A stretch of DNA of 64,000 nt from Chrysaora quinquecirrha (taxonomy: Eukaryota > Cnidaria > Scyphozoa > Semaeostomeae > Pelagiidae). A program made the position numbers and the translations under genes. The notes under the pieces were generated by a model that searched no databases, was not told where the DNA came from, and worked only from the letters and a program-made list of their open reading frames with translations. The DNA is taken from positions 3,338,596 through 3,402,595 of the forward strand of contig JACTAT010000001.1 in NCBI GenBank assembly GCA_014526335.1, in the 5' to 3' direction. Shown here piece by piece: positions 47,872 through 59,700 of this stretch. Position 1 is the first letter of the stretch. The number at the start of each line of letters is the position of its first letter.

Positions 47872-50800
47872 AAGTTAGTTAGTTAGTAAATTGGTTAGTT
47901 AGTTAGTTAGGAAGTTAGTAAGTAAGTGAGTCAGTTAGTTAGTAAGTAAGTTGTTAAGTTAGTAAGTTAGTCAGTTAGTTAGTTGTTAAGTAAGTTGGTT
48001 AGTTGGTTAGATAGTTTAAAAGTACTATACGTCACGGCCCCATGAAAAGCAGTCCTAATGGATTGACGGGGCTACCGTGCCTAAATAAGTTAAAATGTAA
48101 AATGTAAAATGTAAAAATGTAAAAGAGAGCAGATAAATTAGGTAAAAATAGGTTCAGTTGTATTTCGATTACCTTCTTAATCCTTTGGCATTCTGCTTTG
48201 ATTCTTTCATTTTCCCATTTAATTTCATCATATTCTTCAAGAGTAACTGGTCCATCCTTTTCCCTTTCTTTATAACGATCCAAATTATCACTCAGTCTTT
48301 GAGAAATAAAAAGAAAACATAAACAGAAAGAAAAGAAAACAGGAATTTTGACATCCTAAGCAGACGGCTAAAACATTTAATAATTCTGCACTATAACGCT
48401 AAAATAAATCCCCCACATTGACAAATAAGTTTAACTCACTCGTAATGTCCAAAATAACTTTATTGAATTAAGAAGCAAGTCTGTTTCAATTTACCTTTGA
48501 GATTTTTTTTCTACTTCTTCTTTGGATGCTCGCTCTTCTTGCAGAAGTTTCTCCTGCAACAATAACGAATTAGTGTCAGTCGCAGAATTTTCTCATAACA
48601 AAGGGTGAACCATTCAATTGCTCATATATGATGGAGAAACAGCTACGGTAACAAGAAAGCTATCACAGCCCTTGGTATATCTGCTCTATACGAACAGAGT
48701 GCAAAAACAGGGCTGGTACAGGGTTGGTTTATTGAGAAGGCTATGACAGTGCTAGCGTGAAAAACCAAACCTTTTCCTTTACATAATCTTTCGTTTCTTT
48801 CAGTTGTTTTTCCAAGTTTTCAATTACATCTTCCATTTTCATTTTTTCAGATTTGATATCTTTAATGTATCATCAAGGTTAAGGGATATCAACATCTGTA
48901 CTTGTTTCTGATAACATTTATCTAAGCTGCACATAACATATCTTGCCATATTTCTTAGAAGGTTACTAAGTGCGTAAGTTATTTGGTTAGCTAGTCTGTT
49001 GGTTAGCTAGTCTGTTGGTTAATTAGATAGTTTGTTAGGTAGTTAATTAGTCAGTTAGGTTAGATAGTTAGTTAGTTATTAGTAAGTAAATTAGTTAGTT
49101 AGTAAGTTAGTTATTTAGTTAGTTAGTTAGCTGGTTAGTTAGTTAGTTAGCTAATTAGATCGTTAGTTCGTTAGTTAGTGAATTTATTTGTTTGTTAGCT
49201 ATAGTAAGTTAGTTAGTCAGCTAGCTAGTTAGTTAGTTCGGAAATTAGTTATGTAGTTGAATCGTTATTAGTTTAGCTTTGCTTGCTGGCTAGTTACCTT
49301 ACCCAGTTGCAATAGGTTACTTTGTTAGTTAGTCTGTTAGTTTGCTAGACAGTTAGTTAGTTTGCTAGTTTATAAATTACTTAGTTAATCAATTACTTAG
49401 TTAAGGTGATTAGTAAGTCAGTTAGTTTCCAGTTAGTTACCTGTTTGATTACTTACTTACTTAGTTAGTTCGCTTGTTGGTGCACTGCAACAGCATGCAG
49501 TTTCAAACAAAAAGCCAAAGGGTACTACAGGAAAAGGATATTTGTTGTAAACTCTTCTTATGTTCCTCAGCTGTCGGTAAATCTTGTAAATATTGCTGCA
49601 AACTCTGAGCTTTTCGCCTGCCAAAGAAATCAGTAACCTTTCATTCTAAATTTGCCACAACTGACATCTAATAACTTAAACTGAAGTAGAAAAATTGACA
49701 TATACCTAATCATGAATTTATGTCCTGTGAAAGACGCACACCTTTTAATACGGCAGTGAATCTCTTAAATTTACAGGCAGTATAATTTGGAATAATGCAT
49801 AATTGTATAATTTGTATAATTTTGAATAGGCTCAAAATTGAATAAGAGAAGAAGAGCAAAATTGACTTTTTTGTATGAATTCAAAAGAGCTGCTTTGTCT
49901 TTATGCATCTTGCCTTCTCTTATGCACGTCTATTGCCTTTAAATACGGCAGTGAATCTCTTTAATTTACAGGCAGTATAATTTGGAATAATGTATAATTG
50001 TATAATTTGTATAATTTGTATAATTTGTATAATTTGTATAATTTTGAAAAGGCTCCTTAACCAATCAAAGATGCCAATAGCATACATGAATAAAAAAGAT
50101 AACAAACTGGAATACATTTGGCTGCTTAAGCACCTTATTTTGTAAATTAAGTCAATAGTAGTTTCTTTTAAGTACCTTTCTCTTTTCAAATCATCTTGTA
50201 ACGCTTCGAGTGACTTTTTCAAGTTTTTATCGGCCACATCACGTTCCTCGATCTACAAACGAAAATAGAAAGGAAAGAATCAGACAAATTTAAACAGTCT
50301 TTTGTCTTAATAGTCTTCCAGGTCATCAAAATAAGTTAGTCACTTCAGCCTTTAATTTTTTCAAGGTTTACACATGAAAAGCCCGGGAGAGTTTGGGGGG
50401 GGAGTACTTGTCATGGAATATATTCCACCTCAGTCAGCAGAAAAGGGACGAAATCACTCCTATCGCAAGCAAATTTTCAAAATTCAACCCCAAGATTGGC
50501 CTAGATTGGCCTTTTTTGGCAGTTCTCCTTTTTGAGGACATTGTACTAGGGAGGGCAACTTTATGAAACTAGGTGGGCAGTGATAGGGGCTAGGAGGCAT
50601 TTGCCCCCTAGATACTATGTAAAAGGGGCCCTGAATCAGACACCGAAAAGAGCTAGCAAACGAATATGAACATTACATGAACAGTGGTTTCAATACAAGG
50701 TAACTAAAGTAGAACCATAATTGGCCACAAAGGATCTCAAAAGATTAAAGATCACAGTAGGCCTTGAAGCATACCCCACGTGGAAGAAGAAACCAGGAAG

Positions 50801-53800
50801 ATTAAGCCCACCTTTCTTTTCAGCTCTGAGATCTCTTTAGCCTGTCCTCTTCCGACATCTTTAAATCCTTTCTCTAACTTCTGCAGTTCGTATTCGGTGG
50901 CACTAACAGAAAATTAAATGAAAAAATTAGGGTATGATATGAATGGAAGATTAGAAATAGACTGAATTACTGCTATACTGTACAGCAGTGAACGATAAAG
51001 CAACTAATATCAATGATCATACTACAATTCATTTCTATGCTCCATCACGTAATTAGATTGGTCTCCCTGTGTTTCATGTCTAATACAGTGGTCTCCCTGT
51101 GTTTCAACCAAAAAAGCCGCGTTTATCAAAGAAGAGGGGGAGGGGTATTTTCATGATACGTGACGAGAGAATATGCGAAACGTCAAAGTAACTAGAAGCA
51201 ATTTCGTGAAACGTGACCGAGTATCCAGCATGAAACGAAAAGTGCCAAGGTTAAGCTATGTATGAATGTGCTTCATGAAAATTGAAAGCTGAAGACCCCC
51301 CACCCAAAGAAAATGCACCAACCGATCATTCTACTTACCCTAATTTCTTCTGCAGTTTTTCAATCTCATCTTGTTTTGTTGAACCAACTTGTTGAAGCTG
51401 AGCTTTGAGTTGGGATATCTGAAACTGTGAATCTTTCTTCTCAAGTTCATATTTTTGTTCTTCCTTTCTTTGGGACATCAGCAGATACGAATTCTGATTG
51501 ATTCTCTCTTCTATTTCATTCACATGTTGATTCAATTGCTCTATCGTCTGTTTTTGTCTAAAAAGCAATGATATCTCATAATAAAAATACTTACATACTG
51601 ATACAGGCAATAACCAGAGGGAAATATCGCACACTCTTGCTAGCAATCCAGTTGTTTCCGAGAAGATCCTTGTTTTAACAGACGACATTGCTAACGCCTT
51701 TATTCAAGAGAAAACGCCACTGGGACGACTGTACTTTGACGTGCACTCCACTCCCTCATTGTTTCTGGCGTTCGGGAATACAAACATTCAGTAGTAGCTA
51801 AGGCCCTGGCCAAACGTTCAAACATTGTTTGTCAATATTTGAGATTTGCTTTAGAAGCAATGTTTGACCGTTTGCCACAAACATTGCTTGAAATGCATAA
51901 TTTCTAGAATTCAAGAAAAACATACAGCAGTACAGCTCTGGTAAAACGTCCAAACATTGTTGTTCAAACAATTATATATTTGCTTTACAAGCAACGTTTA
52001 ACGTCTGGCACAAAACATTGCTTGACAAGCATAGTTCGTGCAGCAAAGTTTTTCAAAAACTACAAAAAAACATTTTATTCTTGGATCAAACGAAAATTTT
52101 TAACGAGTAATGTTTTGTGATGTTGTCAAACGATCAAACATTATTATGTTTGACAAGAATATTTCAAATGTTTGACAAACAATGTTTAATGTTTTAGCCA
52201 TTGCCTGTAGCCGGGCTTATGTCAACATTGCACACGATCAGAACTAGTTGCCGACTGCTAATCCGTCGTCACTGACCTCTCGACATAAGCGCAGTGGCAA
52301 CTAGTTCCTTCCTAATGGCACACTAGTCAGCGCACAGTTGCAGATTGTTGGGCATGTTCTACTTCTGCGATCAGCTGACAACTGATTCCCATCAGTAACA
52401 ATCGAAATGAGAGCTCTTGCAACCGCAATCAGCTGTATCCTTTAAGTTCTTATTAGTTTTGGACCAGTCGACATACGTCCAGGAATACGTTAGCAGTTAC
52501 AAGAACAACTAGCTGGCATTAATTCTCTCGTACCTAAGGTCGACAGAAGCCTGGCTTAACACTATTCAAATAAGCAATTACCTTTCAATGATGATATCCT
52601 TCTGGCGAATTAGGTCATCTTTAGCATTCATGACATGATCCCATTTTCCTGTGGCATTGCCTTGCGTATTACTTCTGCTGTATGCTGGATTCAGACTAGA
52701 CGCACTTGCTAATGAATTAACTTGAGAAAGCGTAGACTGTACGCTGTACTGAGAACTCAAGCCCAGATTTGAATGTTTAGATAGCTGTATATCATTGGAA
52801 GATTGCTTCACGATCTGACTAGTCGTTGATGAAGAATACTTAAGATTGGCTTGAAGGTTACTTGTAGCGCCGTTTTCTCCTGTCATTTTAACTGACTCAA
52901 TACTCTTGTTTTCGTAAAGAACTGTTCCTTTTGACGAATGGGGTCCTTGACTATAGAACTGTACTGAGCCCGTATAAGCGGTCTTCTCATTCCATGTATA
53001 TATGGGGCGATTTGGGGCTTTCTGTATAGTTGAATCCGGTTTTAATCTTGGATCTTGACTGCCGTGAGGAACTGTCTGTGCTTGGAAGGATGATTGAGGA
53101 TTTGGTCTTTTGTTGTCTTTCAGTGTGGCCCAACAAAGCATATCATTGGCACCTCATATTAAAAGGAAAAAATGAATGGAAGAACGTTAGTTATTCAAAG
53201 TTGAGTACAGTCAAGGCAAGAAAAGCTAAGTCAAGTAAAGGCTAGGTGAGTCTAGTCGAGTCCAGTCAAGTCAAGTTGAGATGAGTCAAGTTGAGTCAAG
53301 TCAAGTCAAGGTGAGTTGAGGTGAGCCAAGTCAAGTCAAGTCAAGTCAAGTCGAGTTGAGTCTAGTCGAGTCCAGTCAAGTCAAGTTGAGATGAGTCAAG
53401 TTGAGTCAAGTCAAGTCAAGGTGAGTTGAGGTGAGCCAAGTCAAGTCAAGTCAAGTCGAGTTGAGTCGAGTAGAGTCAAGTCAAGTCAAGTCAAGTCAAG
53501 TCAAGTCAAGTCAAGTCAAGTTAAGTCAAGTCAAGTCAAGTCAAGTCAAGTCAAGTCAAGTCAAGTCAAGTCAAGTAAAGTCAAGTCAAGTCAAATCAAG
53601 TCAAGTCAGGTCAGTTAAGGTCAAGTGAAGTTTATGCAAGCAAAGTCAAGTCAAGTCAAGTCAGGTCAAGTCAAGTCAAGTCAAGTCAAGTCAAGTCAAG
53701 TCAAGTCAAGTCAAGTCAAGTCAAGTCAAGTCAAGTCATGTCAAGTCAAGTTGAGTCAAGTCAAGTCAAGTCAAGTCAAGTCAAGTCAAGTCAAGTCAAG

Positions 53801-55070
53801 TCAAGTCAAGTTGAGTCAGTTAAGTCAAGTCAAGTCAAGTCAAGTCAAGTTAAGTTGAGTTGAGTCAAGTCAAGGTCAAGTCAAGTCAAGTCAAGTTAAG
53901 TCAAGTCAAGTCAAGTAAAGTTGAGTCAAGTCAAATCAAGTCAAGTCAGGTCAGGTAAGGTCAAGTGAAGTTTATGCAAGCAAAGTCAAGTCAAGTCAAG
54001 TCAGGTCAAGTCAAGTCAAGTCAAGTCAAGTCAAGTCAAGTCAAGTCAAGTCAAGTCAAGTCAAGTCAAGTCCAGTTGACTCAAGTCAAGTCAGATCAAA
54101 CTAAATAAAATTGATTTACCAGATGTCATCTGACTACCAATATCTTGATACCCTAAAGTTGAAGACTGAGTTGATTTTCCCATCAGGCACTGGTCTTTTG
54201 AGGCAAATTCCATTGCTTGCACGACAGACTTAGGAGGAATTTCATTTCTAATGGCACCTTGATCTGAATAACCAGAGGTTTGAGAAGTCATATGCAAGTC
54301 ATTAGATGAGCTGTCAATTGCATGTTCTTTGGAATGAATTTTCAAAGAAGCTTTGTCTGGAAAGAGAAACAGAATTATAGCAAGCAATTCTGAAGAAACA
54401 TTAGCAAGCAAGCATACAATTTTTATTTGCAAATGCAAACCAAAGGTAGCTAAAGTAGAATACAGCGTATCGTATCTGCAGCCTGTCCCCCCACTAATTA
54501 GAGAACAAATACCTTAGATACCAACCTTAAGTCTGTGGAGTATGGCAGTTCTGGATGAGATCTCACGTGCATGCAAAAGTGCATTTCCATTGTTCATTAT
54601 CTCATTCATATTGTTTATCTCATAGTGCACATATGCCACACTCTGCAGACTGGACCAACCTCAGCGAGATGGCCAATTGAGCCAGTAAGCTAATTTGAAA
54701 TGTTCCTAGTGAGGTTTTAAACCAATTAGCTATCAATGGTGAGCTGAATCATTTGGCACAAACACCTTCTAAGCTGAAGACATTGGTCAAGAAAGAGAGT
54801 AAATCTTCCTTGACCTTAGAGAGAGTGAGTAGAGGGTCACCTGCCCCTCTGAAGCTGTTGTCTATATCTTGCTTACGCTACCCAGTTAACATGCCTCTTT
54901 TGCTTGTGTATTACTACTTTGTTATTTGTAAGAATACCTGTTGTACTGCCTGACTTGACCATGCCCCTTTTTATCATTTCAAGAGGGTCATTAAGAGAAG
55001 GTGAACTTCTTGCTGAGGCAGGACGTGGGGTGCCCCAGTCTGAGAACTGCTTTCCATGGAACATATTCTA
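45241..55070 (-). CDS. CEP85: CEP85-family centrosomal coiled-coil protein
   Basis: CEP85 (CCDC21) localises to centrosomes, restrains NEK2-driven centrosome separation and helps STIL/PLK4 in centriole duplication. Exons from the 5' end: 54938-55070 (MFHGKQFSDWGTPRPASARS), 54121-54358, 52583-53154 (Ser/Gln-rich, ending DDLIRQKDIIIER), 51339-51557 (QKQTIEQLNQHVNEIEERIN), 50813-50902, 50178-50252, about 49540-49617 (LQQYLQDLPTAEEHKK, a close match to the human YLADLPTLEDHQ region), 48772-48858, 48497-48552, 48174-48296, 47291-47382, 47052-47129, 46849-46910, 46679-46738, 46014-46114 (EGKDPNMSALLGIK) and 45241-45420 (LRGDIDKLRTFVSDKYAEEV, ending GSNCVTQ). The C-terminus matches human CEP85 (ENCVTQ) almost exactly. 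The start Met follows directly on an acceptor-like TTTCCTAG, so a 5' UTR exon probably lies upstream. The donor of the 49.5-kb exon is not clear. Confidence 0.9.
45455..45605 (-). mobile_element. SINE family 1, copy b
   Basis: Contains the reverse of the family blocks: CCAGTCGCTAGGATATTAGT, CTCGAACCTGGCTGTGACGC and CTCACTGAGCTTCTGACA. The B box is degraded (GGGGCTCTAACCCC on the plus strand). It lies just inside the last CEP85 intron. Confidence 0.55.
46265..46500. repeat. (TTAATC)n degenerate hexamer array
   Basis: About 230 bp of CTTAATCTTAATCT-type hexamers with frequent changes, in a CEP85 intron. Confidence 0.9.
47580..48020. repeat. (TTAG)n tetramer array
   Basis: About 440 bp of GTTA/TTAG tetramers with scattered AAGT, GTCA and TTGG variants, in a CEP85 intron. 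TTAG arrays can resemble the arthropod TTAGG telomere repeat, but the unit here is four bases and the site is intronic. Confidence 0.95.
48960..49480. repeat. Second, older (TTAG)n array
   Basis: About 500 bp of heavily diverged TTAGTTAG units in the CEP85 intron three exons upstream (in gene sense) of the first TTAG array. The same unit occurring twice in one gene suggests seeding by local transfer or slippage-prone sequence. Confidence 0.85.
49750..50050. repeat. Two direct copies of a ~100-bp segment, second with (TATAATTTG)n
   Basis: GGCAGTGAATCTCT, TTTACAGGCAGTATAATTTG, GAATAATG and TATAATTGTATAATTTG occur at 49753-49835 and again at 49945-50050, each ending in TTTTGAA-AGGCTC. In the second copy the TATAATTTG unit has expanded to about five. 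Confidence 0.8.
51797..52203. mobile_element. MITE family 4, diverged long copy
   Basis: Starts TAAGGCCCTGGCCAAACGTT and contains many AACATTG/CAATGTTT motifs in both orientations, ending CAATGTTTAATGTTTTAGCC. It is longer than the 27-kb copy through extra internal units. Family-2 copy b follows almost directly. Confidence 0.7.
52210..52555. mobile_element. MITE family 2, copy b
   Basis: GCCGGGCTTATGTCAACATT at the left and its partner (reverse GCCAGGCTTCTGTCGACCTT) at the right. The interior shares AACTAGTTGCCGA, TGCTAATC and CAATCAGCTGTATCCT with copy a at 18041-18406. It ends about 30 bp from a CEP85 exon. Confidence 0.7.
53210..54095. repeat. (TCAAG)n pentamer array, ~880 bp
   Basis: Long runs of exact TCAAG broken by TTGAG, GTGAG and TCTAG variants. 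A block of about 100 bp (GTCTAGTCGAGTCCAGTC type) appears twice near 53240-53330 and 53355-53450. A block containing GAAGTTTATGCAAGC appears at 53620-53645 and 53965-53990, showing higher-order duplication. It lies in a CEP85 intron within 30 bp of an exon. The two open frames of Ser-Gln-Val-Lys repeats are artefacts. Confidence 0.95.
54534..54660. repeat. CTGCAGAGTATGGCAG-end repeat, short copy
   Basis: AGTCTGTGGAGTATGGCAG at the left and TGCCACACTCTGCAGACT at the right are inverted ends, with GATGAGATCTCACGTGCATG inside, as in the repeats at 34486-34723 and 40931-41275. Size is about 127 bp. Confidence 0.65.
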
Positions 55071-56759
55071 GGAAAAACAAAATTTAAATGATTAATAGAG
55101 AAAAGTATATAACGTTAATGATGGAAACCATTCTGCTTTGTGGTACCTTCCTTGTGGGGTTACCTTGTAATACAAACTTATTGTGAAATCCATAAAACAA
55201 TTAACTAACAAAAATATAACGATGAAAAGGTGTAACAATAACTGTGTGTTAATGTGATGGAGCACCACAGGTCATGTTATAAAGCATGACCAGGGGTGTA
55301 GGACTGAGATGGGGGGTTGGCAGGGGACAGCTGACCCCCAAAACACATTGAGATAATAGAGCAGTTGTTTTTTATTTTGGTAGATATGTTCTTCTTTGAT
55401 CAATTTGATAGTAAACCCCAAACTATTTTTAAAGCTCTAAATTAGTACTGACATGACAATCACAGTAATAGGTAGTACTTGTAGGAGAGTACTTAATTAC
55501 AGGCGGATGGGAGAGGGCCTAGATTTCCAGACGGAGCGCAAGAAAATGTAGAAGCAAGAATATGAAGAATTGTCTCTGGGCGTGCCAGAAACTTCGTAAA
55601 AACGTTCTTTGAACGAATATGATAAATTAGATACTAAAATTTACCCTCTAAAATCACCAAAACTCACCAAAAAGTAATCACAACATGAAAATTTGTACAG
55701 TTTCAAGACATCTTTGTTCTGTTGTTATTCAAACAACCCGCGATTTCTCATTGTCGGATTGACTGCAATTACTTCATGTAATTTTTGAAAGCCGGCCTGC
55801 GCAATTAGCTAGCGCAACCAGTTCAATGATGGGGGCAACCGGCCCAGTCACAAGCCATTAGGTACAGCGCGTTTCCTAAAATAAAAACAATAAAAAATTC
55901 ATGGGAAAATAACACAAATATGGGCAGAAGTGTAAATCTAGATTGACTAAATCAATAATTGCCTCTGATTTCGGCAGGGACAACAAACTTTGAGAACGAG
56001 ACCAAGCAAAACAAGGCAGTGGAAGGAACGTAATAACGGTCCCTTGCTTATGTGAAAAGCAAAAACATTGCTCAGTGCTGGAGATGAATGCTCCCCACTT
56101 GCATCCACAATGCCGAGACAATGTGGCTGAAGCTTTGCATCTTACAGTGGTTCCCGTTACAGGAAATCGCTATTCTCCCGTGAATTTCGGCCAGCCAAGG
56201 GGGGGGGGGAACAATTCGGCCCCCTTTTCAGCACCCCTTTTCTTTCTTATAAACAGCCTTATTAAAACGTCTATGTGAAGTTGAAGCAACGTTTTTCTTC
56301 AGCACGTAAGCGTGGACTATACCCTTTTGGCTAAAAAACCACATCGCATTCTTGCCGCTGGCTTGTTCGCCCTGAAAGGCAGCCACGGGGATAAAGGTTT
56401 CTGTGACACTGTTTCAAGAATAAGTTAGAGCTAAAAAGCTGAAGAACACAAGACAATAAGATAATGAATTTGGTCCTCAGATCAATAATCGAATCAAAAT
56501 TAACATAGAACGTGTTGGAAATATTGCACAATGGTATTAAAAAACTATTAATTAACAAGACAAGACCTTAATGATATTACAACGTTATATAATAGTAAAG
56601 AATGAAGTCTACATGAAAGAAGCCACTAGTTCATTCTTGCCAAATCAAGATACTTTCGAAAAGTACTTCTCTAGCTGGACGTGATGGGGCTTCTGGATCA
56701 AATCATGATCTGATGATCATGCTGATCATCATGATCTGATGATCATGCTGATCATCTGA
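55071..56759. other. CEP85 upstream region / SRRM1 3' flank
   Basis: 1.7 kb between tandem minus-strand genes. It should hold the CEP85 promoter and 5' UTR; GC-richer spots are near 55790-55830 (GGCCTGCGCAATTAGCTAGCGC) and 55865. A duplicated CATGATCTGATGATCATGCT unit lies at 56700-56755, just beyond the SRRM1 stop. Open frames here lack recognisable domains. Confidence 0.5.
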
Positions 56760-59700
56760 TTACTCTGATGATGATTCGGATGATTTCTTTTTGTGTCTTT
56801 GCATTGATTGTAATGCCTTCTCGCGTAACGTTCGCTCCAAATCGGCGTTTTCTTGCCCACTTGCACTTTGTTCCGAATCAACTTCGTCCTAGAAAGAACA
56901 AGTGATACCATCTGAGATGGACGCTTACGCCTTTTTATAAGAACTACGTTTATAAAACTTGGCCGAGATCTGGGCCAAATTTTCCTGCCATCTCACCCTT
57001 AAGGAAGTGCTGATTATGAAAGTGCTGCTGAAAACCCAGGCAGGGGAACTAGGGTGGATATTTGTAGTTTGTAGGCACAATTCCTGGTTTGGGAAGTTCA
57101 GACTGTTAATGAATTTATAAGAGAAAACAACGAAAACATCCAATTCAGCAATTATGTTCCAATTGTGTTATTTCAGTTGTGTTCCAATAATGTTTGCAGT
57201 TTCTTTTTTAACACCTCAGTGTGTCCAACGTAGCAAAATCTATCAGCAACATCATACTTACTCCCCTGTAATATGTATTATCTGTACATTGGACAGAATT
57301 TCAGTTTTAGGCAGGTCAAGGAATCACCAATCAAACACACTTAGGCTCTGGCGAAACGATCAAACATTGTTAGCCAAACATTCGAAATTCGCTTATTAAG
57401 CAACGTTCTTCTGGGCAAGTCACCAAACATTGCTTGACATGCATAAATTAAGCAGAATATGTTGGGAAAAGTTCAAAAGCATTTCTTGCTTACTGCAAGC
57501 AAAAAATGTTTGACAAACACTGTTTTGCAGCATGGTTAAAGGTAAAACATTTTGTTTCAGAAGCAAATGTTTAAGAAACAATGTTTGATCGTTTGGCCCG
57601 GGCCTTAGAGCTATCAGATACGCAATGATCAACTTGGTCAATATAATTACTTTTAATACCTCAGAGTCTTTCTTCTTCATTTTATGTTTCCTGTGTTTTC
57701 TTTTCTTATGTTTTGAAGAGCTGTGTACATGTGGTTTTTTATGTTTTCGATGCTTTTTCTTCTTCTTCTCCTTCGCATCTTGTTCGTCACTCTGTTCAAA
57801 ATTAAATTTAGACAATTAACTTGCAAAAAAGATAAAAGTAATTTTTTTGAATATTTGAAATCAGCAAAGAGATTTTCGACAACAGTCCCAGAAAAGACCA
57901 ATTTTGGTTAGAATGTTGGCTGAAATACTGGCCACATTAAGCCAGCCCTGTCCTAACAGCATCCAGAATGCAAGAAGGTGTTGATCGAAATATTGGGTGT
58001 TGCGATCTTCGGCCAATGAGTCTCAGCACACTGTTTACAAGACTTATGCTGAGGCCATCTTCAATTTGTTCTTAGTTTGTTCATTCTGGACAAAGCTTCA
58101 CAAGATATGGTTCAATCAAACAACCTTTCATTAAATATATACAAGTAAAATCTTTTTGAATCATTTTATAACCACTTCACAAATTCTCACCTCGCTACTT
58201 TTTTCCTCAACCTCCATTTCTTCATCACCCTCATCCTCTTCAGTCTGCATTTTCCGCGCGGCATGCTTTTCAGGCGACTTTTTCTTTTGTTTTCGCTTCT
58301 TAGAGTCATCTTCACTCATGGATTCTTCTTCGCTTTCCTCTGAAGCGTCTGATTTCTTCTTAATTTCTTTTCTACTTCCTTTGTCTTTTGCCTTTGAACC
58401 ATGCAAGTGCTCAGTCTTTGACTTGCGGTTCTTCTTTTCAGGAGATACTGCCACGCGTTTTTCTTCTTTACGAACGGGGGACTCTTCAGATTCAGATTCA
58501 TCTCTCGCCGCACGGCGTTCTTTCTTTACCGCTACTGGGGAATGCGATTTCTTTGATGAACGGCCGTGTCTGTCTTTTGACTTGCGTGATGATTCAATCT
58601 TTTTCTTTTCTTGTTTCTCTGATTCTCCTGTATCTCTTCTTTGCCGTTTGCGGGTTGGTTCAGGACTAGACGATTCCTCTCTCGCTTTTTCCTTCAATTT
58701 CTTATCCTTTTTCTTTTTCTCTTCCTTTTTCTATTCGATAAAACCAGAAATCACATAAGTATTGTTTGCACCTAGACTTGATACCTGATTTTGTAATTGT
58801 AATTGTACATTGTTTAACGTTAGTAACACAATAGTGATAAACACTAATTCAAACTAACATGAAGCAACTCCACAGATTGCATCAAAGATTCATTTATTAC
58901 AGAAGGAACACGCACATTTTTTATTTAAGAACCATGTCTTTATTAAGCTTTTGAACTCTTTGTTATTTCGGGCTGACTTGATTTCAGCTGGAAGTGAGTT
59001 CCAGATTTTGGGCCCTTGAAAACTCAAAGATTTAATGCCGTAATTAGTCGTTTTAACCTTCGGAATTTGTAATGGTTTTGTTATCCGAAGATCATGGTCT
59101 ATATGCTTTTCTAGAAAATAGTCTTTCATGAACGATGGATTCAAATCGTTTAGCGTTTTATAAATTTCAAATGCAAGGAGCCTTATTGTTTGAACATGGA
59201 TGGTTGTCTCATTTGATTTAGCAAGCAACATCTCATATGACGATGCATAATCAGAATAAACCAGTCGCAATGCTCTTTCATTTATTTTCTCCAATTTGTC
59301 CAAACTACCCTTACTGCATAGCATCCACACCAGCGGACAATAGTTGAAGTGACATAGTATGAATGAATTTATAATTATCTTCTTCTCTCTTTCGCCCATG
59401 TATTTAGCAAGTCGTTTCAGAGAATTTAACTGCCTAGCAGCCTTTTTACAAATTTTATCCACATGGCTATCAAATTTTAAGTGATTATCTATATCAACAC
59501 CGAGTAAAGTAACAGTATTATCTATCTTTATTTTCAAACTGTTATCAATTTCAAAGTGATCAAATTGTTTATCTTTATTTCCTATAGCAATAGCTTGAAA
59601 TTTAGAGGGATTAGCGGTCATTTCATTAGTTTTAAACCAATCAATGCATATTTTAGTGTTAATTTTTATAAGTTGTATTAGGCTGTTTGTATCAGTAGCA

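Noticed and set aside
47580..48020. Interstitial telomere repeat
   Set aside because: The unit is the tetramer TTAG, not TTAGG or TTAGGG; it is diverged and intronic.
53431..53858. Two frames of Ser-Gln-Val-Lys repeats
   Set aside because: They come from the TCAAG pentamer array; period 5 gives an open frame by chance.
58156..58758. 200-codon plus-strand frame opposite the SRRM1 exon
   Set aside because: Antisense shadow of a Lys/Glu/Ser-rich exon whose sense frame has splice borders and family similarity.
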